A stretch of 64,000 nucleotides of DNA from Bin52 sp965213935 (GTDB lineage: Bacteria > Pseudomonadota > Alphaproteobacteria > Thalassobaculales > Thalassobaculaceae): the NCBI GenBank assembly GCA_965213935.1, contig CBDCAO010000010.1:620001-684000 (forward strand), read 5' to 3'. Positions 1-7,863 of this stretch are shown piece after piece. Positions within the stretch are counted from its first letter, which is position 1; each line of letters opens with the position of its first letter. The position numbers and the translations under genes were made by a program. The notes under the pieces were generated by a model. It saw nothing but the letters and a program-made list of their open reading frames with translations. It was not told the DNA's origin and made no database searches.

Positions 1-1
1 G

Positions 2-1384
2 CTACTGGGCGGCGGCGACCTGCTCGACCGGATCGGGCCGCCGGTCCCGCATGGTCACGAACTCCTCCGCCGCGGTCGGATGCACACCGACGGTGGCGTC
101 GAAGTCGGCCTTGGTCGCCTTCATCCTGACCGCGATGGCGATACCCTGGATGATCTCGGCAGCGTCCACCCCCACCATGTGGGCGCCGACGACCCGCTGG
201 CTCGCCCGGTCGACAATCAGTTTCTGCATGCCGCGTTCCTGGTTCCGGGTCAGCGTGTACTTCATCGGCCGGAAACCGGCGACATAGACATCCACCTCGC
301 CGTAGCGCTCGCGTGCGTCATGCTCGGCAAGTCCGACCGATGCAACCGGCGGCTGGCTGAACACCGCGCTGGGAACGTCTGCATGGTCCGCGGTCATCGG
401 GTTGGAGTTGTAGACGGTTTCGGCAAAGGCACGTCCTTCGGCGATGGCGACCGGGGTGAGGTTGATGCGGTCGGTCACGTCTCCGATCGCATGGATGGAG
501 GGCACACTGGAACGGCTCCACTCGTCGACCTGCACGGCGCCGTTTGTCGCGAGCGTGACCCCGGCTTCGGCGAGGCCAAGACCACGGGTGTTCGGCAACC
601 GGCCCGTGGCATACATGATGGCGTCGGCATGGAGTGTCTGGCCCGAGGTGAGGCTCATCCGGACGCCTGACCCGTCCTGTCCGATCTCGGCGGGCAGGAG
701 GCCGGGGTGCAGCCGAATCCCCTTCTTCGCGAGTTCGTCGCCCAGCATGACGCGGACATCCTCGTCGAAGCCACGCAACGGCCGCTCGGCCCGGAACACG
801 AGGTCGACCTCCGACCCGAAGCCGCGAAAGATGCTGGCGAACTCGACCGCGATGTAGCCGGAACCGACGATCACGACCCGTTCGGGACGTTCGGGCAGTT
901 CCAGCGCCTCGTTGGATGTCAGTGCAAGCTCGATGCCGGGAACCCGGGGCAGGCTCGGCCAGCCGCCGACGGCGATCAGGATGCGCTCGCCCGTCAGTAC
1001 CCGGTCTCCGACCTCGACCGTGTGGGCATCACGCACCACGCCGCGCCCCCGGTAGCGGTGCACTCCGGCATTCTCGAGCAGCGAAACGTAGATGCCGTGC
1101 AGACGGTCAAGCTCCCGGTTCTTGGCCGCAATCATGGCGGCCCAGTCATGGGTCGCCGGACCGATCGTCCATCCGTAGCCCTCGGCATCGGCGAGTTCCT
1201 CGCCGACATGGCTGCCATAGACCAGCAACTTCTTGGGAACGCACCCCCTCAGCACGCAGGTACCGCCTTCGCGGATTTCCTCGATCACGGCGACCCTGGC
1301 GCCGTAGGACCCGGCGAGCCGCGAGGCGCGGACCCCGCCGGAGCCGGCACCGATGGTGATCAGGTCGTAGTCATATCGGGGCAT
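2..1384 (-). CDS. gor: Glutathione-disulfide reductase
   Basis: Flavoprotein that reduces oxidised glutathione with NADPH in the cytoplasm. At 460 residues it is full length. The FAD-binding GAGSGG motif is at residues 12-17. The redox pair Cys43/Cys48 lies in GGTCVLRGCVPKK, the glutathione reductase form of the disulfide motif. A second nucleotide-binding motif GSGYIAVEF follows, and downstream FRAERPLRGFD carries the arginines typical of NADPH-preferring enzymes. The C-terminal HPTAAEE holds the catalytic His435-Glu440 pair contributed to the partner subunit. It sits 17 bases downstream of the aldehyde dehydrogenase gene on the same strand, so the two may be co-transcribed. The stop codon lies at the very edge of the window. 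Trypanothione or mercuric reductase is less likely given the CVLRGCVPKK form. Confidence 0.93.
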   Translation of the reverse strand: MPRYDYDLITIGAGSGGVRASRLAGSYGARVAVIEEIREGGTCVLRGCVPKKLLVYGSHVGEELADAEGYGWTIGPATHDWAAMIAAKNRELDRLHGIYVSLLENAGVHRYRGRGVVRDAHTVEVGDRVLTGERILIAVGGWPSLPRVPGIELALTSNEALELPERPERVVIVGSGYIAVEFASIFRGFGSEVDLVFRAERPLRGFDEDVRVMLGDELAKKGIRLHPGLLPAEIGQDGSGVRMSLTSGQTLHADAIMYATGRLPNTRGLGLAEAGVTLATNGAVQVDEWSRSSVPSIHAIGDVTDRINLTPVAIAEGRAFAETVYNSNPMTADHADVPSAVFSQPPVASVGLAEHDARERYGEVDVYVAGFRPMKYTLTRNQERGMQKLIVDRASQRVVGAHMVGVDAAEIIQGIAIAVRMKATKADFDATVGVHPTAAEEFVTMRDRRPDPVEQVAAAQ

Positions 1385-1401
1385 GCCGACCCTTTCCTGC
1401 G

Positions 1402-2892
1402 TCAGGCCCGGGGAGTGACCGGGCTGTCAAGTCCGCCCATGAGGATGTACTTGAGCTCGGTGTACTCATCCATTCCATATTTGGAGCCCTCGCGCCCGAG
1501 TCCGGATTCCTTGATGCCGCCGAACGGCGCGACCTCGGTCGACAGGATACCCTCGTTGACTGCCACCATGCCGTACTCCAGCGCCTCCGCGACCCGCCAG
1601 ACCCGACCGAGGTCGCGCGCGTAGAAGTAGGACGCGAGGCCGAACTCGGTATCGTTGGCGAGGTCGATGACCTCGGCCTCGTCGCGGAACCGGAACAGCG
1701 GAGCGACCGGCCCGAAGGTTTCCTCGCGGAAGATCGCCATGTCGCGGGTGGCATCGGTCAGCACTGTCGGCGTGTAGAACAGGTCGCCGAGCGGGCTGCG
1801 GGTACCGCCGCTCGCCACGCTCGCGCCCAGGGCGACGGCATCGCGGATGTGTTCCTCGGTCTTTTCCACCGCCGCGGTCTCGATCATCGGACCAATCATC
1901 ACCCCGTCCTCGAATCCGTTCCCCATCTTCATGGCCGCGGTCGCCTCGGCGAAGCGGCGGGCGAACTCGTCGTAGATCCCGTCCTGGACGAAGATGCGAT
2001 TGGCGCAGACGCAGGTCTGCCCGGCGTTGCGGAACTTGCAGGCGATGGCGCCGGAAACCGCCTGTTCGAGGTCGGCGTCGTCGAACACGATCAGCGGAGC
2101 GTTGCCGCCGAGTTCGAGCGAGATCTTCTTCACGGTACTGGCCGACTGCTGCATCAGGATCTTGCCGATACCGGTCGAGCCGGTGAAGGTTACCTTGCGG
2201 ACCAGCGGGCTCGTGGTCATCTCGCTGCCGATTTCGCCGGAGCGTGTGCCGGTGACCACGTTGAACACGCCGGCCGGAATACCGGCACGGGCGGCGAGTT
2301 CGCCCATGGCGAGGGCTGAAAACGGCGTCATCTTCGCCGGCTTGATCACGATCGGACAGCCCGCGGCAAGGGCCGGCGCCGCCTTGCGGGTGATCATCGC
2401 GTTGGGGAAGTTCCAGGGCGTGATGGCGGCGACGACACCGACCGGCTGGCGGATGACGACGATCCGCTTTCCGTCCTGGTGGTGCGGAATCACGTCACCA
2501 TAGATCCGCTTGGCCTCCTCGGAGAACCACTCGATGAAGGAGGCGCCGTAGGTGATCTCACCCCGGGCTTCCGCAACCGGCTTGCCCTGTTCGGCAGTCA
2601 TGATTGCGGCCAGGTCGTCGGCGTGTTCGGTCATGAGGTCGAACCAGCGCCGCAGAATCGCGGCCCGCTGCTTGCCGGTCAGGCTGCGCCAGGCCGGCCA
2701 CGCGGCATTTGCCGCCTCGATCGCGGTCCTGGTATCGGGTGCGCCCATGTCGGGCACGGTTCCGATCACCGCCCCGGTGGCAGGATCGCTCACCGGGATC
2801 ACGCCGCCGCCTTCGGCGTCGGTCCATGCGCCGTTGACGTAGGCCTGCTGGCGAAACAGTGACGGGTCTGCCAGTCTGTCGGCAAGGTTCAT
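1402..2892 (-). CDS. gabD: NAD(P)-dependent succinate-semialdehyde dehydrogenase
   Basis: Oxidises succinate semialdehyde to succinate, the last step of GABA breakdown, or a related semialdehyde. I chose the ATG at 2892 (496 residues) because GGAG lies six bases upstream and the protein then begins like other GabD proteins (MNLADRL, then PVSDPATG). An upstream start would add 38 residues that do not look like the family. Class I ALDH features are all present: the PWNFP motif with Asn161, FTGSTGIGK, catalytic base Glu260 in LELGGNAP, and nucleophile Cys294 in GQTCVCANR. The second Cys two residues after the nucleophile is typical of the succinate-semialdehyde branch. It is followed by gor. The exact substrate is inferred from the family. 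Confidence 0.88.
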   Translation of the reverse strand: MNLADRLADPSLFRQQAYVNGAWTDAEGGGVIPVSDPATGAVIGTVPDMGAPDTRTAIEAANAAWPAWRSLTGKQRAAILRRWFDLMTEHADDLAAIMTAEQGKPVAEARGEITYGASFIEWFSEEAKRIYGDVIPHHQDGKRIVVIRQPVGVVAAITPWNFPNAMITRKAAPALAAGCPIVIKPAKMTPFSALAMGELAARAGIPAGVFNVVTGTRSGEIGSEMTTSPLVRKVTFTGSTGIGKILMQQSASTVKKISLELGGNAPLIVFDDADLEQAVSGAIACKFRNAGQTCVCANRIFVQDGIYDEFARRFAEATAAMKMGNGFEDGVMIGPMIETAAVEKTEEHIRDAVALGASVASGGTRSPLGDLFYTPTVLTDATRDMAIFREETFGPVAPLFRFRDEAEVIDLANDTEFGLASYFYARDLGRVWRVAEALEYGMVAVNEGILSTEVAPFGGIKESGLGREGSKYGMDEYTELKYILMGGLDSPVTPRA

Positions 2893-3404
2893 GACGATCT
2901 CCGCGGACGGGGTTGTCGGGGTCGCGGCACGACACCCGGGAGCCGGTATCTTCGCGTCCCGGTTGCCGGTCAATCTGCTGGGTTCGATGCAGCAGCGCAC
3001 GGACATGACGCCGGCACCTCTTGCAGTGCAACAATTCTACCCGACCGCGCCGATCGGCGACAAGCACAACCTGCCCGGATGCAGCGTCCGGGTCGGCTGG
3101 CGCTGCACCGCCCCAAGACGAAATATCGACGGCCGCAGGGTGGTGCGTGCACTCATGCGCGTCCGGTGCTCGTGCCGTCACCACGATTCCGCAATGGCGT
3201 GCGGTTGCCCTGCGCAGTGCGCTGCTGTTCTCCGCACGACCGTCGACCGAACCGGATACAGGAACGGAGCGGTCCGTCCGCTGTTGCGGACCGGTTCCCA
3301 ACAACCCGGCCAGCAGCCACAGCTTCAACACCGAGCCGGACGGAACGGGACAAAGACCGGGCTGGGGGATTTGGATCGGCAGGAACGAAGGAATTGGGGC
3401 CTAT
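2893..3404. other. Gene-free stretch upstream of gabD
   Basis: About 510 bases between the gabD start and the TnpB remnant. Open frames here have no recognisable domain and look like GC-driven noise. It must hold the gabD promoter, but I see no convincing -35/-10 pair or terminator. Confidence 0.5.
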
Positions 3405-3600
3405 ACCGCAGCGTGCACACCGCCAGGTGACGAACTGTCTGCTGCCGCAGACGCGGGGCAACTGGCGCCGCCTGGAGCGGGTGCTGGAGAGCCAGCGGCA
3501 GTTGTACAATGCCGCCCTGCAGGAGCGGTCGGACGCCTGGCGTCTCGCAGGTGTTTCCCTGACCTGGCAGGACCGGTTCAGGAGCCTGACGGCGAGCCGC
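3405..3600 (+). repeat. Dispersed repeat, copy 1 (tnpB 5' segment)
   Basis: About 195 bases closely similar to 40196-40391. The shared core includes the codons for PQTRGNWRRLERVLESQRQL, with only scattered third-position and a few other differences. Both copies encode the start of the same type of TnpB, so this is an old duplicated insertion sequence rather than a short functional repeat. Confidence 0.85.
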
Positions 3601-3648
3601 CGGGAGATCCCGGAGATGGCGGCCGTGCCGGTCGCCATCCAGCGCGGT
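3427..3648 (+). pseudogene. IS200/IS605-family TnpB, N-terminal fragment
   Basis: Encodes only the first part of a TnpB/OrfB protein, the RNA-guided nuclease of IS605-type elements. The matching stretch runs from CLLPQTRGNW through RQLYNAALQERSDAWRLAG to AAVPVAIQRG. The RuvC-like catalytic motifs and zinc finger are all missing, so it cannot be active. The reading frame runs without a stop into a RecQ-like helicase fragment, apparently a deletion or recombination join near 3648. A better-preserved but also broken relative lies at 40167-41116. The start is uncertain; the GTG at 3427 is the first in-frame candidate within the homologous stretch. Confidence 0.75.
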
Positions 3649-3977
3649 GTTGCCAGCCTGAAGCGCCAGGGCATCTCGTCCTGCGTCACCGTCAATGGCC
3701 TGCTGTCGCTGCCCGGGCGCCACGACGCGCTCGACCGGGTCCGCCTCGGTGATGCCTCGATGCTGCTCATCTCGCCGCAGCAGCTCAGAAACCCGTCCGT
3801 GCGGTCCATCCTGGAGCAGAGGGAAGTCGGATACTGGGTCGTCGACGAGGCGCACTGCGTCTCCAGGTGGGGCCATGATTTCCGGCCGGACTACCGCTAC
3901 ATCGCCCGCTTCATCCGGGAGCATTTCGGCGACAGCGAACCGGCGCCGCTGATCTGCCTGACCGCGACAGCCAAGCC
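3649..3977 (+). pseudogene. RecQ-like DNA helicase, internal fragment
   Basis: About 110 residues of a superfamily 2 helicase, fused in frame after the TnpB fragment. It shows LLISPQQLRN (motif Ib region), the DEAH box followed by the RecQ-type aromatic loop (VVDEAHCVSRWGHDFRPDYR, from 3838), and LTATAKP (motif III) at the end. Walker A, motifs IV-VI and the RQC/HRDC domains are absent. It stops where the inserted IS begins at about 3978. RecQ-like helicases with this SRWGHDFRPDYRY signature occur both in housekeeping repair and in large defence-associated proteins; the fragment is too short to decide. The nearby AbiEi remnant leans weakly to a lost defence locus. Confidence 0.65.
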
Positions 3978-3987
3978 CTGCCATGTC
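3978..3987 (+). repeat. IS left terminal inverted repeat
   Basis: CTGCCATGTC, pairing with the opposite-strand CTGCCGTGTC at 6349-6358 (9 of 10 positions). Similarity falls off further inward. Confidence 0.55.
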
Positions 3988-4036
3988 TACAAAAGAGGGT
4001 CTGGACAAGGTGATTTCTGCGTGGTAGTCCTGCCTC

Positions 4037-6324
4037 ATGTCACAGTCCCAGATCAGCCGCACATTGCGGGACGGGGCGGCGGTGGCGCGCATCGCGTCGA
4101 TCCTGTCCCATGAATCTTTCGACAGCCGGTCGGCCCTGGGCCGTCGGATCTGCGAGGAGTTCTCGTTCCTTGACGCGCGCGGGCGCCCGCGGCTTGCCGG
4201 CTGCATGAAGGCGCTGGTGGTTCTGGCCGAGAGCGTGCCCTCGATCACGCTTCCGCCGCCTGCGGCGCCTGCGGTGAAGGGCGGGCCGCGCCTGGTCGAG
4301 GCCGGCGTGCCCGAACCCGCAGGGGTGCCGGCGCACCAGTCGCTGATCGAGGATCTTTGCATTGACCTGGTGGCGAGACCCGCCGAGCGCGCTGTGTGGA
4401 ACACGCTGATCGCGCGCGAGCACCCGCACGGGATGACGACCTTCGCCGGCTGCCAGGTCCGCTATCTCGTCGGCTCGGCGCACGGCTGGCTCGGAGCGGC
4501 GGGATTTTCCGCAGCGGCGCTGCCGCCGGGAATCTCATCCTGATTGACGCGCGGATCTCACCCAGATTGTCGCGCCACATCCGCCCGTCCGTGCGTTGCC
4601 CGCACCTTGCCAGCCATGTGCTCGGGCGCATCCTGCGCCGCCTGCCGGGCGACTTCGAGGAACGCTACGGCTTTCGCCCGTATCTCGTTGAGAGTTTCGC
4701 CGACGAGGGCTATGACGGGACCTGCCTGCGCGCAGCCAACTTCCTGTGCGTCGGCAAGACCGCAGGCCGGGGCCGGCAGGACCGGGAGAAGCAGCGGGCG
4801 AAGACCGTGAAGACGGTGTTCATGCGCGCGCTGGAACGCTCGTGGCGACGCAAGCTGGGGGTTCCGCCCGTCGACCTTGCACCCTCGCTGGAACCGGGCG
4901 AGGGGCTGAATGCGGCGGACTGGGCGGAGAACGAGTTCGCAGCAGCACCCTTGGGCGACAAGCGGCTTTCGGCGCGGCTCGTGAAGAGCGCCGGCCTTCT
5001 GGCGGCGTATCCCGGCCAGAAGATCAACGCCTCCAGCGACAGCGGCGGTAACGAGATTGCCGGCTTCTACCGGATGATCGAGGCGCCCGCGGAGTCGGAG
5101 GTCACGGTGGCGAACATCCTCGCGCCGCACCGGGAGCGCAGCATCCGGCGGATGCGTGGCCAGAAGACGGTCCTGGCGATCCAGGACGGCACGGACCTGA
5201 ACTTCTCCCGCCGTCCCGGCTGCGACGACCTGCAGCTGATCGGGAAGAACCAGACCGGCGCGTCGAGCCTCGGGCTGCACATGCACGCGACGCTGGCGGT
5301 GACGGAAACCGGCCTGCCGCTGGGGGTGCTCGAGACGGGGTTCGACCCGGTGCAGGCGACGGTCTCGAAGCAGAAGCGCCGCGCGACGCAGCGGTGGCTC
5401 GAAGCCTTCAACGGCACCGCCGACGCTGCGCGCGAGATCGGCGGCAAGACCCGGATCATCAGCGTGGGTGATCGAGAAGCGGACTGCTTCGAGCTGTTCG
5501 ACGCGCAGCGCCGACGTCCGCGCGTCGAGCTGCTGGTGCGCGCCAGGCATGACAGGGTACTCGGAAAGGGAAAGCTGTTCGCGACGATGGGTGGCGGCGC
5601 GCCCGACGCCATGGTCGACGTCGAGATCGAAGGGCTGACGGAGCGTGCGAAATCCTCCCGGACGAAGGCCCGCCCCGCGCGGCAGAAACGCCTGGCAGGC
5701 TGCGAACTGCGGTTTTGCCGCGTCACGCTGCCGGCGACGGACGCCGTCCCCGGCGCGGAGCCGGTCAGCGTGCACGGGGTTCACGTCCGCGAAATCGCGC
5801 CGCCCGACGGCGAGGACCCCGTGCAGTGGTTCCTGCTGACCACGGTCACGGTCAAGACCGCGCAAGAGGCCGCCGACATCGTCGGCTTCTATCTTCAGAG
5901 ATGGCGTATCAAGGATTTCTTCCGGGTCCTGAAATCCGGCTGCCGCGTGGAGTTCCTGCTGTTTCGCACCGCCGACCGGCTGCAGCGGGCAATCGCGATC
6001 AATGCCGTCATCGCCTGGCGCATCATGGTCATGACACTGCTCGGACGCCAGGTGCCCGACTGCGAGCCCCACCTCATGTTCGCCGACCACGAACTCGCCT
6101 TCCTGCGCGACTATGCGTCAGAGCATGGCCTCACACCTCCCGAGAGGCTCGGCGACGCGGTCGCTCTGGTCGCCCACTTCGGCGGCTACCGTGATCGCAA
6201 GCATGACCCGGACCCCGGTCATCAGATCATGTGGCACGGACAGACCCGCCTCACAAGCGCCGCGCTGGGACACCGGATCGGGTTCAAGGCCGGCCAGCGC
6301 CATGTCCTGCGCGAGACCGGATAG
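4037..6324 (+). pseudogene. IS4-family transposase with DUF4338 N-terminal region (frame-disrupted)
   Basis: Cut-and-paste transposase in at least two frames. The first (4037-4543) carries a DUF4338/DruA-like region (WNTLIAREHPHGMTTFAG, then VRYLVGSAHGWLGAAGFS). The reading then has to move to the frame that ends at 6324, where FEERYGFRPYLVESFADEGY, a Tn5-type DNA-binding segment (NEFAAAPLGDKRLSARLVKS) and the DDE core follow. DDE landmarks are IQDGTDLNFS and VGDREADCFELFD. The frame change lies near 4515-4590, where the bridging residues look deleted or shifted twice. In the C-terminal YREK signature the glutamate position reads lysine (YLQRWRIKDFFRVLK, near 5890-5935), which a single G-to-A change could produce. 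Both defects argue that it is dead. Confidence 0.8.
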
Positions 6325-6348
6325 ATTGTTGTCAGCCATATTTATCAT

Positions 6349-6358
6349 GACACGGCAG
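6349..6358 (-). repeat. IS right terminal inverted repeat
   Basis: Reads GACACGGCAG on the plus strand, the inverted partner of the left end at 3978-3987. Confidence 0.55.
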
Positions 6359-6360
6359 CC

Positions 6361-6627
6361 CTAGGCATTGGCGGTGAGCGCCTCGAGATACGGGCGGACG
6401 ACCGTTTCGACGCTGCCGCGCTCCGCATGCCGGGCGATCTCGGCGGGGCTGGCCTTTCGCTGCCGCAGCGCCTCCTGCAGGCCCTCCAGCGCGACCGTCT
6501 GCCCGACCTTCCGGCGATGTCTGAAACAGTCGGCGATCGTCTTGGCGACACCGAAGACCTTCACGGGAACATTCTCGATGGGCACGATGCCGGACCGACC
6601 GGAACAGTTTGGGTACGTGGTCTCAAG
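6361..6627 (-). pseudogene. AbiEi-family antitoxin, C-terminal fragment
   Basis: About 88 codons open from a stop at 6628-6630 to the natural-looking end at 6361. It contains VPVKVFGVAKTIADCFRHR, then KVGQTVALEGLQEAL, and ends RGSVETVVRPYLEAL. This matches the C-terminal half of type IV antitoxins of the AbiE system (usual length about 200 residues), where a 'PAKTVADCFKFRNKIG' segment is characteristic. The winged-helix N-terminal half is missing and no AbiEii nucleotidyltransferase toxin is present nearby. The stop codon lies three bases from the IS right end. A GTG at 6585 could start a 74-residue product, but it would lack the DNA-binding domain. Confidence 0.6.
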
Positions 6628-6630
6628 TCA

Positions 6631-6969
6631 CACCAAGAATTCGTTCTCCGTTCCGTCTCCAGCACCGATCCTGCACAATCACGATTCCGCACACAGCCCG
6701 CGGGTGTGCTCGCGTAGCGCCACTGGTTCATGCACTGGGGCGAGGAAAACGACGCCTCATGCTCGTTTGAAAGTCCCAAGGACTTCAGTCGGAACTGAGG
6801 CCGGGTCCGGACGGCGAGAGGCCAGCACTCGGCTGGGAACCGGTGCCGGGACACGGCGCCGGCGGCAGACTTCCGGTTTGCTCCATGTGACCAGTGCGGG
6901 TATTCGATAGGCCCGCAACAGGGATGTGTGGCCGCCGGGATCATGGTGCACGAGCAGGAACGGGCAGGG
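6631..6969. other. Gene-free stretch upstream of cysD
   Basis: About 340 bases between the AbiEi remnant and cysD. No open frame here has a recognisable domain. It probably contains the cysD promoter, but I could not identify a promoter, CysB-like site or riboswitch. Confidence 0.45.
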
Positions 6970-7863
6970 ATGACGCACCTCGATCGCCTCGAGTCCGAGA
7001 GCATTCACATCTTTCGGGAGGTGGCCGCGGAGTTTCGCAGGCCGGTCATGCTCTATTCGATCGGCAAGGATTCGAGTGTCATGCTGCACCTGGCGCTCAA
7101 GGCCTTTGCGCCGGGCAGACTTCCGTTCCCGCTGCTGCACGTCGACACCACCTGGAAGTTCCGGGAGATGATCCGGTTTCGCGACGAAACGGCAGCCCGT
7201 CTCGGCCTCGACCTGATCACCCACATCAACCGGGAGGGCGTGGATCGCGGAATCAACCCGATCACCCATGGTTCGGGCCTGCACACCGACGTGATGAAGA
7301 CCGAGGCGCTGAAACAGGCACTCGACCGGCACGGATTCGATGCCGCTTTCGGTGGTGCCCGGCGCGACGAGGAGAAGTCGCGCGCCAAGGAGCGGATCTT
7401 CTCCTTCCGGGACCGGGCGCATCGCTGGGATCCCAGGAACCAGCGACCGGAACCGTGGTCGCTTTACAATACCTGCATCTCGGCCGGCGAAAGCGTCCGC
7501 GTCTTCCCGCTGTCGAACTGGACCGAACTCGACGTGTGGCAGTACATCGACCGCGAGGCCATTCCCGTCGTGCCGTTGTATTTCGCAGCCAGGCGCCCGA
7601 TCGTGGAACGCGACGGCCAGCTGATCATGGTCGATGACGAACGGTTGCCGCTCCATCCCGGGGAGGAACCGGAGGACCGGCTGGTCCGCTTCCGCACGCT
7701 CGGCTGCTACCCGCTGACCGGGGCGGTGGACTCGGGCGCGGCCACGGTGCGGGAAGTCGTGCTCGAACTGTCCCGGAGCGCGATCTCCGAACGCCAGGGC
7801 AGGGCGATCGATCACGACCGGCTCGGATCGATGGAGAGAAAGAAGAGGGAGGGGTATTTCTGA
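6970..7863 (+). CDS. cysD: Sulfate adenylyltransferase subunit 2
   Basis: ATP sulfurylase small subunit. With CysN it makes adenosine 5'-phosphosulfate from sulfate and ATP, the first step of sulfate assimilation. The PP-loop ATP-binding motif YSIGKDSSVML is near residue 30, followed by LLHVDTTWKFREM and the conserved GGARRDEEKSRAKER. I chose the ATG at 6970 (297 residues) because AGGAA lies nine bases upstream and the protein then begins THLDRLESESIHI like other CysD proteins; an ATG at 6943 is also in frame. It ends RKKREGYF, the usual C-terminus. Its stop overlaps the cysNC start by one base (TGATG), which indicates translational coupling. The matching nucleotidase cysQ is far away at 56 kb. 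Confidence 0.95.
   Translation: MTHLDRLESESIHIFREVAAEFRRPVMLYSIGKDSSVMLHLALKAFAPGRLPFPLLHVDTTWKFREMIRFRDETAARLGLDLITHINREGVDRGINPITHGSGLHTDVMKTEALKQALDRHGFDAAFGGARRDEEKSRAKERIFSFRDRAHRWDPRNQRPEPWSLYNTCISAGESVRVFPLSNWTELDVWQYIDREAIPVVPLYFAARRPIVERDGQLIMVDDERLPLHPGEEPEDRLVRFRTLGCYPLTGAVDSGAATVREVVLELSRSAISERQGRAIDHDRLGSMERKKREGYF

Larger units (their letters stand above)
3978..6358 (+). mobile_element. Degenerate IS4-type insertion sequence with DUF4338/DruA-like N-terminal region
   Basis: The element is bounded by imperfect inverted ends: CTGCCATGTC at 3978-3987 and the reverse complement of CTGCCGTGTC at 6349-6358 (9 of 10 match). Between them lies one transposase gene split over two frames. 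I could not see a clear target-site duplication next to the ends; flanks read CCAAGCC on the left and CCTAGGC on the right. The left flank is a RecQ fragment and the right flank an AbiEi fragment, so the element sits in already broken DNA or its insertion was followed by deletion. Confidence 0.7.

Noticed and set aside
3978..6358. Target-site duplication flanking the IS4-type element
   Set aside because: Flanks do not share 9-12 matching bases, so I did not report one.
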